The position numbers were made by a program, and so were the translations under genes. A stretch of 64,000 bases of DNA from Bryum argenteum (Eukaryota; Streptophyta; Bryopsida; Bryales; Bryaceae): contig CM073321.1 of NCBI GenBank assembly GCA_037043015.1, positions 19,279,001 to 19,343,000 of the forward strand, written 5' to 3'. The notes below the pieces were generated by a model. It did no database searches, was not told where the DNA came from, and saw nothing but the letters and a program-made list of their open reading frames with translations. This document shows, piece by piece, positions 11,817 through 23,528 of the stretch (position 1 is the stretch's first letter; each line of letters starts with the position of its first letter).

Positions 11817-13205
11817 CTACTCCTCTCCACCGTCGAACTGCTCAATACTCTGTTTGATGATGTCGATTTGACGCTCCGATAATGAAATAATCGGACGCCG
11901 AGAGCCAAGTTTTGCACTTGATTTCCATGACGTAAAAATAGCATCTGCATGAAGCCATTTCGGAATGTGAGTGTCATCAACTTTCCATTTGAAAGTCTTC
12001 TTTGTATCCCAACTAGCATAGGTTTTCTGAACGACACTATTTTTGGATGTAGGTTGAAAATATTGGAATGGAATACAGCCTGGATAGTTGTGATCAACAG
12101 CGAAATCAGTTAAAGCCCTAGCAATCCAGAAAGGACAAGCATCCCCATTGGCTGGACGTAGAGCTACAAAATATCCAGCTAAAATATCTCGACCATCCCG
12201 AAACGACTCCCTTGGTCTATCACACAACCGTCCGATAAAGTGCGGATCACGCCCATATTCCTCTCGCAATTCGCCAGTATTTAAGTATTCTCGTGTAGCG
12301 GGTACTCGAGTTAAAGGCCAACAACCGTTCTTCAAAAATGAAGACACTTCTATAGGCTCAACCAACGCAAGGTTCACAGCTCGCCAATAGCAAATAACAA
12401 ATTCATCATGCCGACGAAATTGTGGTTTGTGGTTTCTTCACGCGAACATTGCCATAGTGGCAAGCACGTAGTCTCGCTGCAGCTTCTGCCTTCCTCCTGT
12501 AGAACGTTGAAATCAGAAATCTACTTATATGTTGCCATGCACACGCACAAACGGCGATGCCTTCAGTGGATACCATCATCGTGCCGTCAGGTGCCTGATA
12601 AAAACGATTATGAACATCTATATTGAAATGTGACTTAACTTAAAACCCGACACCTCGTACATCTGCTTTCGGAGAGCCATAATTTTCTCTCGAGAGAAAG
12701 GTTGGCAACAGTTCTTGCTGCAGCAAATCTTGCTTGCAACCAAGTTGACTGAATCTAACGTCAGGAGCTCCTCTTCTCTCTTGGTCCTCAAGAATTGAGA
12801 GTTTTGTTGTCCCAACTCATACGGTCGCACCCCCTTTCTCTTTGGATGATCGCGGGCATAAACAACGACGTTAAATTTATCAACTCGTAAATGATCAAGT
12901 AGTGACCAACCCTCATGGATAGCATGGCTAAGCTTCCAACTCCTACTTGCAAATATGGTATCAGCACATACGAAGTCGAAATTCAAGCACTTCACAATCT
13001 GCACAACTACTTGATCTTCACATATGGGCTCGTCATTACTCTGTAACATTCTTTGAGCGTCCAGAGTCTGACAAATGCCTTCACCTACAACGTCCACTCT
13101 ATCGTTGAGAAGGGTCACAAATTTCGTAACCTATTTGCTTCTTGGCAGTCCGGGGCAATCTTTTAAATGGTCCGGAAGAAGCTCAGAAGGGACATCCAAG
13201 TCCTA
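11817..13205 (-). pseudogene. DUF7869-type gene, locus B-left main exon, internally deleted
   Basis: Read on the minus strand, the N-terminal half (ORF 13118-12618: RVDVVGEGICQTLD, then a CCSKNC cysteine cluster) runs into a degraded stretch matching the locus A block DGNDMIMLEGIEVC up to about HYGN. It then jumps directly to the C-terminal module (ORF 12377-11817: GELREEYGRD, WDTKKTFKW). Compared with locus A, the whole central block carrying LDN-x-x-GDNKNR and HTHEDID is missing. An in-frame TAG stands where loci A and C have Trp, just before the VT-x-LLND stretch; B-right has the same stop, so it predates the duplication. The 3' splice site of intron 2 is at about 13203. The CACTA element at 13209 lies inside that intron. 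Confidence 0.75.
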
Positions 13206-13208
13206 TGA

Positions 13209-15713
13209 CACTAGAGGAAAACAGTGTTTTGTCCACTGTTATTTTGCGTTAGAAGTGACGTATACCCAGACTAGTCGAAATTAGTGCGGAAAGGTTGAAA
13301 AAAGTGACGTAGTGCATGTTAAACAGTTTAACATACTTTCGTCATTGTTGACATCCGTTTAACATCGAGTGCCAATAGTGACACGGTTGGATTTTGAGAG
13401 AACAGTTTTGCGACAAAAATAACAGAACCACGTCAACGTTGACATGTACGTCCCTTGTGGGAGGTAACTTTAGTACTACGTTTCTTACCCTCTACTAATA
13501 TTTTAATGATTAAATATAGTAAGATCCATGTCAGCAGGTTTTTTTGAACGTAGATGATGTTTAAAGTGACATGGGCGATGTTCAGGTGTGTTACTTTTGA
13601 CATATTCTAAAATCCTACGTGGAATGCCTTGGTGACGTGGAAAGCTTATGTGGAGGATATGGGTGACGAGGACAACTTGGTGTTTGGTCCTGGGGGTGTC
13701 AATAGTGACGTTGGCGTTTTTTTTACGCAAACTTCTGTCAACGTGTTTTTAAGGAAACGCAATCACATAGCTGACGTGTCAAGTGCATTTATGGTAAAGG
13801 TGACGTGGCTATTAGAGTTTGACTTGGTCCATGATCCTAGAGAGTGTCAATGGTGGCGTGCATGTCAAAAGTTACATAGATTATGTTAAACTCTGTTTTA
13901 GGAAACACGTTTCAAGAAAGTGTATGGAGCTTTAGGATTTTGCGGCGGCTAGGATTTCTGCGTCATAAGTGACGCGCGCGTCAAAAGTGACATAGGTTGT
14001 GTTAAACATTGTTTTTAGAAACGTTATCATATAGGGTACGTGAATGCGTCACTATTGCTGCAGGTTTAACGCCAGCGCGTCACTTTTGACGTCGTATAAC
14101 GTAAACGCGTCACTTGTGAACCTGCTTTCACGTGAACATGACACTATTGACGTTTTTGAAACTTGAAGTCGTGGACGTACTTTAGTCTATCCAGAGGGAT
14201 GACTTTCATCGGGGTGGATGAACAGAGGCAGCTAGGGTTAGCCGCCATAGTTAGGTCATGGTACTTTTGGGGAAGATATAAGCTAGAATCTCACTCTTAC
14301 TTTCATTTCTACACATTTTGTGTTAGAGTTCTACAGTTTTAGAGATTAACATGTTAGATTGTTAAAGTATGAGTTGTAGAGGTGTTGGAGTTTTACAAGT
14401 TTTTCTTCTCTCTTTGCAATTCTTAGGTTGTTCAAGAGTTGCATCGTGATGATCTCCATCCCGGTTTGATTGCATGACGTGCCTTATTAAACTTAGCGTG
14501 TCCGTGGTAATGTGTGCTGTGCAGATCAAGAAAAATCCAGCATGAGGAAACCCAGAAAGTCATTCTACGGGGGCTAGGGTTTCTGCGTCAAAAGTGATGC
14601 GCGCGTCAAAAGTGATGTGCGCGTCAAAAGTGATGCGCGCGTCAAAAGTGATGCGCGCGTCAAAAGTGACATAGGTTGTGTTTAACATTGTTTTTAGAGA
14701 CGTCATCATATAGGGTACGTGAATGCGTCACTATTGACGCAAGGTTTAACGCTAGCGCATTACTTTTGACGTTGTATAACGCAAGGGGTACCCAATCACA
14801 CAGCACATATATGTAGCCTTTATGCTTTATGCTACTCAATTCTTGCGACTTTGTATCAGTGGCTAATTTTCCATCTAATACAGCAAAAGCATTGACCAGT
14901 TTCATGTTGCACTCCATTTCGTGTCTGTTTTTGTCAGAGTGTGTTATTTTTGACGTTGCATTTATGTTATTGATTGTGTCATGTAATGTCACTTTTGACG
15001 TTTTCATTTCCGTCATGTTGTGTCATGTAACGTCACTTTTGACGTTTTCATTTCCGTCATGTTGTGTCATGTAACGTCACTTTGACACGAGGCCTTGTTT
15101 CTATTGACACATAACTCGATAACGCGAATGTCACCCTACGCAAAAACACGTCATCCAAAACGCGTTAAAACAAATGACATTTGTATTTAACAATGTTAAA
15201 CAACGTCAAATTTAACGTCGGTGACGCATTCCAGAAACACGTCACTCTGCGTCAACGTTAACACAATATAAGTATGTAACGGATACCTAAATTCTAGCGC
15301 AAAATTATACGCAAAATCCAAGATCACGCCACGTGTCTAAATCTCAACCATTAAGAATCTGCCACATCAGCAAATTCTTCATCCATCCAAAACGACGGAG
15401 GCGTGTGCACGTCATAACCTACGTGGAAATTAAACATGAGAAATGTCCATGTCATAGCCACCGTAGAAACTAAGTTACTTTGGAAGTTATTGACCCTAGG
15501 TAACTTACCTGCCCTAAGATGACGCGTTTTGACGTAGCACGTCATCTTATGTTAAACGGTTTAACACGTTTAGACGTGCGACGTCAAGCCCAAAAGATGT
15601 CCGTGACTATTTTGGCATTTTTGCGTCACATAAATTGACCCTGTTAAACCGCGTTAAATTGCGTTAAAACGCACGTTAAACTGTGTCCCTCTGCACACTG
15701 TTTTCCTCTAGTG
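13209..15713. mobile_element. Non-autonomous CACTA element, 2,505 bp
   Basis: The termini are perfect 19-bp inverted repeats, CACTAGAGGAAAACAGTGT. The element is flanked by TGA on both sides (13206-13208 and 15714-15716), a 3-bp target duplication as expected for the CACTA (En/Spm) superfamily. B-right contains the same intron with one TGA and no insert (near 30415-30420), which defines both ends exactly. There is no transposase frame. The interior is packed with CGTCAC / GTGACG and CGTCAAAAGTGAC-type motifs in both orientations, typical of CACTA subterminal protein-binding repeats. Confidence 0.93.
13947..14785. repeat. Internal duplication and 18-bp tandem repeat within the CACTA element
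   Basis: Two direct copies of a segment of about 160-210 bp lie at about 13947-14110 and 14568-14785. Both start at GGCTAGG-TTTCTGCGTC and share CATATAGGGTACGTGAATGC. The second copy is expanded by about five tandem copies of an 18-bp unit, CGTCAAAAGTGATGCGCG (14587-14672). Confidence 0.75.
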
Positions 15714-16227
15714 TGAGACCACAAACAAAGACGTATTAGTACGAATAGATAAACTCAAGACAAAAATATATTAAGCAAAATTAGTAAATCCAATACCCAA
15801 GGTGGTGTCAATGCCTGCGGTGAGCAGAGAGTAGTGAACGGTGAGCAGATTTTCACGAGCAATGGGCAGATTTTCAAGAGCAATGAACAGGTTTTTGAGT
15901 TGAAATTAAGCAGAGTACATCGAAATCATCAATATAAAAGGCGACGGCCATAGTGGCGGGGGTTCATTGCATAAACCCATGACCGTGTGAACAAGTTATC
16001 GTTTGTGGCCGTAGAGGTGGTCGTCGCTGAACTGGAATGGTATGGCTCGTCTTCACTTCACACGGGGGCGAGTGCACTGTGCAGGCGGGGGCGCGTTCCA
16101 TACACGGGCGCGCCCGCCGTGGTAGACATGGTGCGCCGTGGCATGCAAGGAGGGTGTGCAAGGGGTAAGATACCCGTGACGGGGTCATGCTTCTGACGGT
16201 GACGTTAGTCGTTAGAGCCAGGGTAGA

Positions 16228-16470
16228 AGTTGAACATAATGAGGGTGAGAGTGAGCGAGGTTGAACATAGTGAGAGTGAGCGAGGTTGAACATAGTGAGA
16301 GTGAGCGAGGGTGAACAGAGTGAGAATGAGAGAGGGTGAACAGAGTGAGACTGTGAGAGTGAGCGAGGGTAAATAGAGTGAGAGTGAGCAAGAGTGATCA
16401 GAGTGAGAGTGAGCGAGGGTAAACAGAGTGAGAGTGAGCGAGGGTGAACAAAGTGAGAGTGAGCGAGGGT
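16228..16470. repeat. About 25-bp tandem repeat in MULE1
   Basis: Roughly ten tandem copies of a unit near AGAGTGAGCGAGGTTGAACA plus a few bases lie in the subterminal zone of MULE1. Later copies replace TTGAAC with GTAAAC or GTGAAC. A 118-residue open frame across it (YVQPRSLSLCS repeats) reflects the repeat and is not a gene. Confidence 0.8.
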
Positions 16471-16671
16471 ATAAGTTGAACAACGAAGCAGAACTCAAGA
16501 TAAGGTGGTGCATCCAAAATGTTTGTGAGCTATGTTCATGATTAAGGAAATCTGAAATCACAACATTTTTCTAAAAAAGTGGGATGTTGGTTAAACCACT
16601 TTGGTATTCTAGATACCGAAGGCTGTGACGTAGACCTTTGTGAACAAGGACTACTAATTTTGTACCGGGAT

Positions 16672-17699
16672 TCAATCGAAAATCCCTGCAAGCAATACGC
16701 GCTTTATCTCGTTGAAGCTTAAGGTGGGGGCGGTCACGAGGTGGTCGTCTTGGAGTCGGAATCCACAAACCATGCGGAAAATGTAGCATAGGTGCTTGCA
16801 GTTACAATATCCTCCACGCCCTTTGTAGCACGATGCCATATCTGTGAAATTAATACAAGTGCAGCTGGAGAATGATCCCGTCGTAAGCTTGTACTCCGCT
16901 CCCTCTGACCCGCAGGTTGATTTCAAATCAATGACTGCTCCGATACCCGGGCTAGGAATAAGGGTGATCCTGGCCATCTGTGCGTGTAGAAGCGTTGCCG
17001 AGTGCCACCTTGCGAGCTGCTTCTCTGAGTTCTTACGAGTGACAAAACGCTTGCAGGATTTGTCGTTGCCCACCGCCATGTACTTATCTGGTTGTGTTGG
17101 AATTGGGATGCATATCACGTCGAGAGAAATATTTAAGCAAATCACAGAAACAAAAGTTAAAGCACGCTTACAAGATCCATGAAGCCTCCCCATTGCCCGT
17201 AATGAAAATGCCACCGCGCCAGCCAGGACTCCATGGCTGGCAAATTTGAATCTGTAACAGCTTCACTTGACACCCACCACGACCGAACTGCAAGGTAGCG
17301 TGTCTCGGCCTCGTCCATATTGATTGCATCTTTATATTGTGTACAGATTTGCTTATGCTCATCACGGAGCACCGGGGTTACGTATAAGTTTGTTACTCTG
17401 TGCATGCATTTTTTCCTGTGGAGTAGACACGATCTCTCCTTCTCTTTCATGGGCACAATCTTGTCTCCCGTCCCGTAAATCTCTCTAATAGCGTTCCAGT
17501 TGGCTTGAGCGCTGTCAGCCATGAAACCTTTGAAATTGACGTCGACGACACCGTGACGCGCCATAACTTTGTTAAGCATCCTCCAAAGGTATGATTGTCC
17601 GTCCTTTGTCTCAGATTGCATGTCGCAAATGGCAATTGTCATCACCTTGCTGTGTTGACGGTGTGACTCGCCCTGTAACACTACTGTAGCACTGTCCAC
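16672..17699 (-). pseudogene. MULE transposase with SWIM zinc finger, 5'-truncated
   Basis: The first exon (17699 to 17172) contains the MULE core: KVMTIAICDMQSETKDGQSY, then KGFMADSAQANWNAIREIYG with a conserved Asp in the FMADSA block. It ends in QWGGFMDL. An 84-bp intron follows (17171 to 17088, GTAAGC to ACCAG). The second exon (ORF to 16672) carries a C-x-C ... C-x-H SWIM finger (CTC ... CNCKH) and the tail TAPTLSFNEIKRVL. The equivalent gene at the right end of the window has an intron at the same codon, so this is a real gene family. The N-terminal part is gone, and exon 2 is shorter than in MULE2, lacking most of the linker before the SWIM finger. The element is therefore probably not autonomous. 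Confidence 0.85.
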
Positions 17700-18239
17700 T
17701 ATTGGTGTGCTGATGTGACCATTATCCCTATAACACCGGTGCAGCCCTCTCTAAAAACACCGGTGTAGCTCCGTGCACTGCAAGTGTGATAGTGTGACCC
17801 TAAGCCATGAACCTTAAAAACCCCATGGTTTGTCAAAAACTTCATCCGTCAATATCGCATCCATAGGATGTCCGATTGCAGCGAATCAAAACATTTCGGA
17901 ATCCACAGGTCCCGGGCAACACAGTGGACGGACCCTTGTTAGCAAATTCCACCTCATTCAAGAGTCGTTTCTTTGGAGTTGCACATCTGGACGCATCGAG
18001 GATCTCTTGATTACGCAAAAAAATCTCAACCATGCTGTAGGGTACAGCGCGAGGATTCCGAAACCACCTCAAGTTTGCGATTTGGACGTAAGCCGGATGA
18101 GCCATCTGCGGATGAAGTTTGGGAATCCAAAACTTCATCCGTCCATAACTCCTTCGTTTTAAGTCCGATCACAACGTACTTTACCGTTTTGGAATGGGCT
18201 TGACATAGGCTACAGCTTGGTTGCCTTGGATTTATGGCC

Positions 18240-19225
18240 TTTACCCCATCCGGTGCCGGACCATAGTATAGGCGGATAGCCTCTATCACTTACTTGGGCC
18301 GCATCACATAAACCGCATCACAAAATAGTGAGTTGAACCGATTGAAGCCAATTCTCTGCCACTTTGACATGGTAACCAAGGCCTCCCAGATGAGCCCTAA
18401 ACATTGCATCGGGTACCCGATGGGATAAAATCGATGTTTTGCGCACTGAAGCAGCGGCATTGAAGCAGCGCCCGTCACGACATCCAATGGCACCTAAGAC
18501 CCCATCCGGTATCGGACGGGGGCAAGATGAAGAATCTTGCATCTCCTCGATGATATTCTGCCGCGCTTGTCATGCCTACTATTCGGCAACTCTGACCTTA
18601 TCGGGTGACCGATGGGGACTTTCGATTGATTTTTTTTTCATGGCCAGGACAAGATCATCAATGCAAACGAGGTTAGTTTGCCTAATACTTTCGCTAAATC
18701 TTCAAATATGATAACAAAAACTTTTGTTGAATGGGCTTGTATTTATAAATGTCAAAATTAAATGGAAAACTATTGATCTGTATTTCCCATCGGGTACCCG
18801 ATAGGGTATTTCTATTCGATTTGTTGTGATTCTGAAAATATTTTGAAGTTTTTCCAGGTGAATTTGCAATCAAGGAAGGGGTCTGGCGGTTGCTGGTGTC
18901 CAAGGACCCTCACTTGCCGCAACCCAGCGCGTGGGCGCTGCTTGAGGTGGGTGAGGGCTACGTTGCAGTATGGTGGGGGTCGGGTGGCCGATGGGGTCCT
19001 GGGACCCTCACTCGCCCCACCGCGGCGCCTCGACGCCAGAGGCCTGGGTTCGCCCCTCGGGGACGCGGTCGCCCCTCCCAGCCATAATCGGCGATGTAGG
19101 TGGGGTTGGGTGCCCGATGGGGCCCTCGCGCGCTCACCTACCCCGACCCTAGCGTCGCTCAAGGCCGCATCTTTACTCCCTGACGCAGCCGGCGTGGGGG
19201 GGTCGGGCGCCCGATGAGGTCCCAG
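18240..19225. repeat. Palindrome cluster inside MULE1
   Basis: About eight short palindromes of the form CATCGGGTACCCGATG, with variants, lie near 18244, 18407, 18502, 18598, 18787, 18977, 19105 and 19203. Many are flanked by ATGGGG or CCCCAT. They lie upstream of the captured gene that starts near 19543. They lack the CG-NGY-CG centre of the DUF7869-locus palindromes, so the relationship is uncertain. Flanking sequence at 18880-19330 is markedly GC-rich. Confidence 0.7.
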
Positions 19226-19542
19226 GATCCGCAAGGGCCTTACCATGCCGAGGCTTTACCTTGCCCCTACCAGCCGTCGAAAGCCGCGAAGGACGCGTCG
19301 AGACGAAGTGGAGGGCGCGTTGGGACACAGCGTGCCGAGGCGACAATATCAAACCCCAACTTCGACATTGTGCCCAAGAACTATTAATCACCTTATGAAG
19401 CAGCTTTCATTGTCTGCCTTCCCTGGAATAAGCTTCATCAAATGAAGGTAGACGATATAGGATAAGATTTGTAACTCATTTCTTGTATAAGTTTTCTTGA
19501 CTATTCTTCCGTTTCTGTGTTCAAACAAATGAGCTTAGTCAG

Positions 19543-21410
19543 TTGGAAGGGGAGTCGGCTTTGACGAACACAACCTTCGCCACACCGGCATCTGAGAATC
19601 GACTTGCAACTCGATCAACGCATACAAATGACGTAGACGATGCTGATCGACTGGCGAAGATGTCATTGACCTCGAGGCTGGATAAGGGCAAAGGTCCCGC
19701 TAAGGAGAGCGTCGTTGAACACGGACGGCCTGCTGAGGAGTCGCGCTCTTTTGAACAAATAGTGGTTGAGGGTGGACATCCCGATGAAGGACCCCAACCA
19801 GCTGAGGAGAGTTTGGTGGATCACGATAGCATTCCCTTGATAGAGGCTGAGGTCGAGGAGAATTAAAACAGTCTTGTAAGCCAGGGGCTGTTTACACTGG
19901 ATTCCGGATAGACGCGCTTCATTTGAAGCCCAAACAAAAGTCACGTCTAAACATTCCTCTTTGCAGGCTGAAGGGACTGACAGTTGCAAGACCAAAAATG
20001 AAGAATGATATCGAACTTCTTCAAAGTCAATTTGTTAATGGAGGATACATTGAGGGCGCGGCTGTCTTCTACATTGCATTAGAAGATGACAACTCCAAGT
20101 CCCTTGACGTGACTGAGGGGGACATGCTGTAGTGGAGCGACAACTAGCGCGCTGTTAACGACGAGTTTGAAGCGAAATTGAAAGATGATCCAGTTTTGCA
20201 ACAGTTCTCGAACAAAATGTTTAATGTTTGGGATGGTAATCACCGGTTGCAAGCTTGGCTACCAATAGTCAACAGAAAGCACGCTCATGACATTGAGTGG
20301 CATCTCTCCATCGATTGCATCATTCTGGACGTCAGGGGTAGAGTTATGGACACGCTTTCGATGTTGTATGACATAAATCAGTAAGTTTCTACCTTCATAA
20401 TCCTTTCAACTATTTCAATTTGAAATTTAACTCAATCCGTTTTCTCATTTATTGCTTGCCGTTGATGGATTTTCAGGCGCAATCAAAACAGCCATGTGAA
20501 GGAGAATTTTGTGCATAAGTTATATCGACTGTATGCAGTTGGAAAAAAGCCTCTTGAATATTTCAAGGGCTTGGTGTCAGCGGCTGATTATAACAAAGCA
20601 GAGACCAAAAGTGTTAGGACTTGGTTTTCGCTTACGCTTCCGGGGCTTACAAACTTCCTCTACGAGGTTAGTAATCACATATGAGTTCATGCCAACATAC
20701 ACTTTTGTACCGCCACTAATAAACCTTTCTTGTGAATGCAGAGTGACATATCAAAGGCTGCTGATACTGCAGCAAAGAATTTCGAGAAGATGTTTCCAAA
20801 TAGGGACAAATGGACTGGGCACGAGATTAACGAATACATCCACAAGCATGTAACAGCCAGGAGAGGTACTTTAGAACGGGAGCTGAAGAAGCTTCTTCCA
20901 ATTTGCGAAGAGAAGTACGAAGGTAAGTTCATCAACAAGGTGAAGGAGCATTACGAGACCTTCCATCCCCCCGAGATGCTCATCGAGAAGTTGTACGCAT
21001 TTGCAACCTCTGCAATAGACATCAACTCCAAGCTCTCTTGGTTGGACTGATGGAACTAGAACCCAAAGTCTAGGGAGGAATTGAAATTTCCAAAACAGAA
21101 GTTCTCCAATGAGCAATTCAATTCCTTCTTGAACAAAGCTACTTTCTGGGCACAGGTAAATGTCGGCAATTGAATTTGGACCTTTGGAATGTCTGGCTTC
21201 TTATGGAACGTCTCTTCTCCTTTTCTTGCAGCTTTTGAAAGATTGTCAAACCCAAGTAGTTGGTGCTCTCAAGGCGTTGAGGGTGGACGTCGATTCTCAA
21301 CCAGAGGGGCGAGACCGAATCATGCAAATCCAGGACTTATGCAGGGCCCCAAGTCAGAATACTAAGGTCGCGATTCTAAGGACCTACCTTTACGTAAATT
21401 ATATATTTAT
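19543..21410 (+). pseudogene. Captured multi-exon gene with a ParB-like DGNHR motif, inside MULE1
   Basis: The first open stretch (19543-19866) encodes a low-complexity acidic segment. A second block (19923-20390, interrupted by a TAG) contains MKNDIELLQSQFVNGGYIEG and NVWDGNHRLQAWLP. The DGNHR string is the kind of G-x-H-R motif seen in ParB/Srx-fold nuclease-like domains. Plausible introns follow at about 20382-20477, 20668-20741 and 21158-21231, each with GT and a pyrimidine-AG end. Downstream exons (RNQNSHVKENFVHKLYRLY; SDISKAADTAAKNFEKMF; LLKDCQTQVVGALKALRVDV) are helical and charged. TGA and TAG codons near 21048-21057 break the last exons. The neighbour on the opposite strand is the MULE transposase, so this looks like a host or element cargo gene carried by the MULE. 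The exact family is unknown to me. Confidence 0.55.
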
Positions 21411-21812
21411 ACATTAATGACGTCAGCCCTGAATTTCTTAGTTACAATATATATATGACGTCAACCCTAATTTCCAAAAAACATAGTAAGAGATGTTCCA
21501 ACTTAAAACCATAATTTTTCACGGCCATAGGCACCCTAAATGCTAAAGCACGGTTATACACATTCCTTCTCCAAAACTGTTTGTCATCAAATCGTTGCAT
21601 AATCCACCCAAATTGGAGCAACGTCTAATTTATTCTAAGTAAATTGAAGGACCCTCATAAGAAGTCCAAATAATTTGGCCCAAACTGAGTCAAAACTTCC
21701 CTCTAAAAATGGAAAATCGCTCACGAAAATGTGTCCGCCGCTCATAAAAGTTTACTCACCACTCATGAAAATCTGCTCACTGCACGCACCGTAGCAATCC
21801 TCATCCAATACC

Positions 21813-21926
21813 TCAGAAAAGAGACGCTGAAAATCTCCGTCGCCATCGGATTCACAAAATTCCATGATTACCTGAATGCCAGCAATAAACAAACAATTAT
21901 GAGTAATCACTGGTAAATTGATATAC
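21813..21926 (-). pseudogene. Locus B-left small coding exon 1
   Basis: On the minus strand an ATG (near 21866) begins MEFCESDGDGDFQRLFSE, matching MEFSESDGDGDFQRLFSE in B-right. The exon is bounded by a 3' splice site reading GCAG at 21927 and the GAG-GT donor at its end. MULE1 sits right at that donor, so splicing to the next exon is interrupted by about 8.5 kb of inserted DNA. Confidence 0.6.
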
Positions 21927-21968
21927 CTGCAATCCGAAATGTGTATAAACATAAAGGAAATTGTATAG

Positions 21969-22856
21969 CCATTTAGCTCGAGTCAAGCTAAATAGTCATG
22001 AAGCAAACAGTTCATCACGCTAACCTCGAGGCTGTTCTATGTCGATGACTATTGAGCTCGAGTCGAGCTAAATGGTCATCCAGCTACAAATGCTTCGGGG
22101 TTTGTTGATGAACAGTAATCTTGATGACCATTTAGCTCGACGCGAGCTAAATGGTCATCAAGATAACTGCTCACCTCGAAGCAGTTGTATCTAGATGACC
22201 ATTTAGCTCGACTCGGGCTAAATGGTCTTCTTTTTAGAAATGCTTCGGGGGTTGTTGATGAACAGTTTTCTTGAAGTCAGACCATTTATCTCGACTCGAG
22301 CTAAATGGTCATTAAGATAAATGCTCACCTCGAAGCAGTTGTATCTAGATGACCATGTAGCTCGACTCGAGCTAAATGGTCTTCCTTTTAGAAATGCTTC
22401 GGGGGTTGTTGATGAACAGTTTTCTTGAAGACCATTTAGCTCGACGCGAGCTAAATGGTCATCAAGATAACTGCTCACCTCGAAGCAGTTGTATCTAGAT
22501 GACCATTTAGCTCGACTCGAGCTAAATGGTCTTCCTTTTACAAATGCTTTGGGGTTTGTTGATGAACAATTTTCTTGAAGACCATTTAGCTCGACTCGAG
22601 CTAAATGGTCTTCAAGAAAACAGATTCATCACGCTAACCTCAAAGCATTTGTAAAAAAAGAGACCATTTAGCTCGAGTCGAGAAAATGATCCTTCCACAA
22701 TTATCTCTCAAGACAAACTCAAATTATATATTCGTGGATGACCATTTAGCTCGAGTCGAGCTAATTGGTCTTCCTATAAATAACTCAACTAGACGAATTC
22801 GTGAACTCGAATCATTTGTATGTGAATGCCCATTTAGCTCGACTCGAGCTAAATGA
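21969..22856. repeat. Palindrome array of locus B-left
   Basis: About twelve copies have arms near TTTAGCTCG and CGAGCTAAA with a 3-nt centre (AGT, ACT, or ACG/CGT variants). Most extend outward to GACCATTTAG. Two spacer types of about 40 and 48 bp alternate, giving a 150-bp higher-order unit. The array lies in the predicted leader intron (minus strand 23139 to 21927). Confidence 0.9.
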
Positions 22857-23139
22857 GCCTGTGTCCATATTACATGCATTCGTGATAAGAAATTGCCTCG
22901 ATATTCGTGCACAGTGATTTGTGAGATTGATTCTTGGGAACCGTGCACAAGTATAATAATGTCTTCGCCTCGATTTCTGTGCACAAGTAGAACAGTATCT
23001 TTGCCTCGATTTCCGTGCACACAACCTCCGACAAAATCCACTTTGTCATCAGGAATGCACCTCGATGAAGGCAACATATGACCAATCAACAACAAATTCT
23101 TGTTATACATTGAAATTGAGGTTATTGATCGAACTCACC

Positions 23140-23528
23140 CTCACACCGTGCTCGACAGCTGCAATAATGTAACGAAGGCCTTGGGCATCCTCAAAAGCAG
23201 CATGCGCATCAACACCAGAGCTACTAAGAGTCCCAAACCCTAATCAGACTTTACTAAACCGGAAGCACAAATGGGAAACGAAGTATAGGCGAAACGGAGT
23301 ATAGTGAGACGAAGGGCAAAGGTGCGGAAGTGTGGAGGTGAGGCCAAGGGCAAAGGTAGAAGGTGCGGAGGAGCGGAGGAGCAGAGGAGCGGAGCGGAGC
23401 AGCGGAGTTGAGCAGCGGAGCGGAGTAGCGGGATAGTGTGCGATGAGAAAGAAGAGCGAGCAAGACCAAGGGGGAAGAAAAATGGCGCCAAAAAGAGCAC
23501 CAACTCGGCAGAGAAAGGGCGCCAAAAA
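23140..23528 (-). promoter_or_regulatory. Leader exon and E2F-like sites of locus B-left
   Basis: Two TTTTTGGCGCC motifs (minus strand, 23494-23483 and 23528-23518) match TTTSSCGS. Downstream on the minus strand come a CGGAG/GCGGA-rich simple repeat (about 23365-23430) and a leader exon ending at the GAGG-GTGAGT donor near 23139. The leader exon is nearly identical to that of B-right. Confidence 0.45.

Larger units (their letters stand above)
15798..21802. mobile_element. Mutator-like element MULE1, 6,005 bp, with gene capture
   Basis: The sequence ATCCAATACC occurs immediately before (15788-15797) and after (21803-21812) the element. B-right has it only once, as GGTATTGGAT at 30337-30346. 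A 10-bp target duplication fits Mutator-like elements (usually 9-11 bp). The termini are degenerate inverted repeats: both ends contain TGCRGTGAGCAG and GTGAGCAGATTTTCAYGAG within the first 60 bp. Inside are a MULE/SWIM transposase remnant on the minus strand, a tandem repeat, a set of palindromes, and an unrelated intron-containing gene on the plus strand. The insertion lies across the 5' splice site of an 86-bp intron of locus B. Confidence 0.9.

Noticed and set aside
18880..19330. GC-rich block as a ribosomal or CpG-island promoter
   Set aside because: No rRNA sequence was recognised. GC-richness coincides with palindromes and low-complexity sequence inside the MULE.
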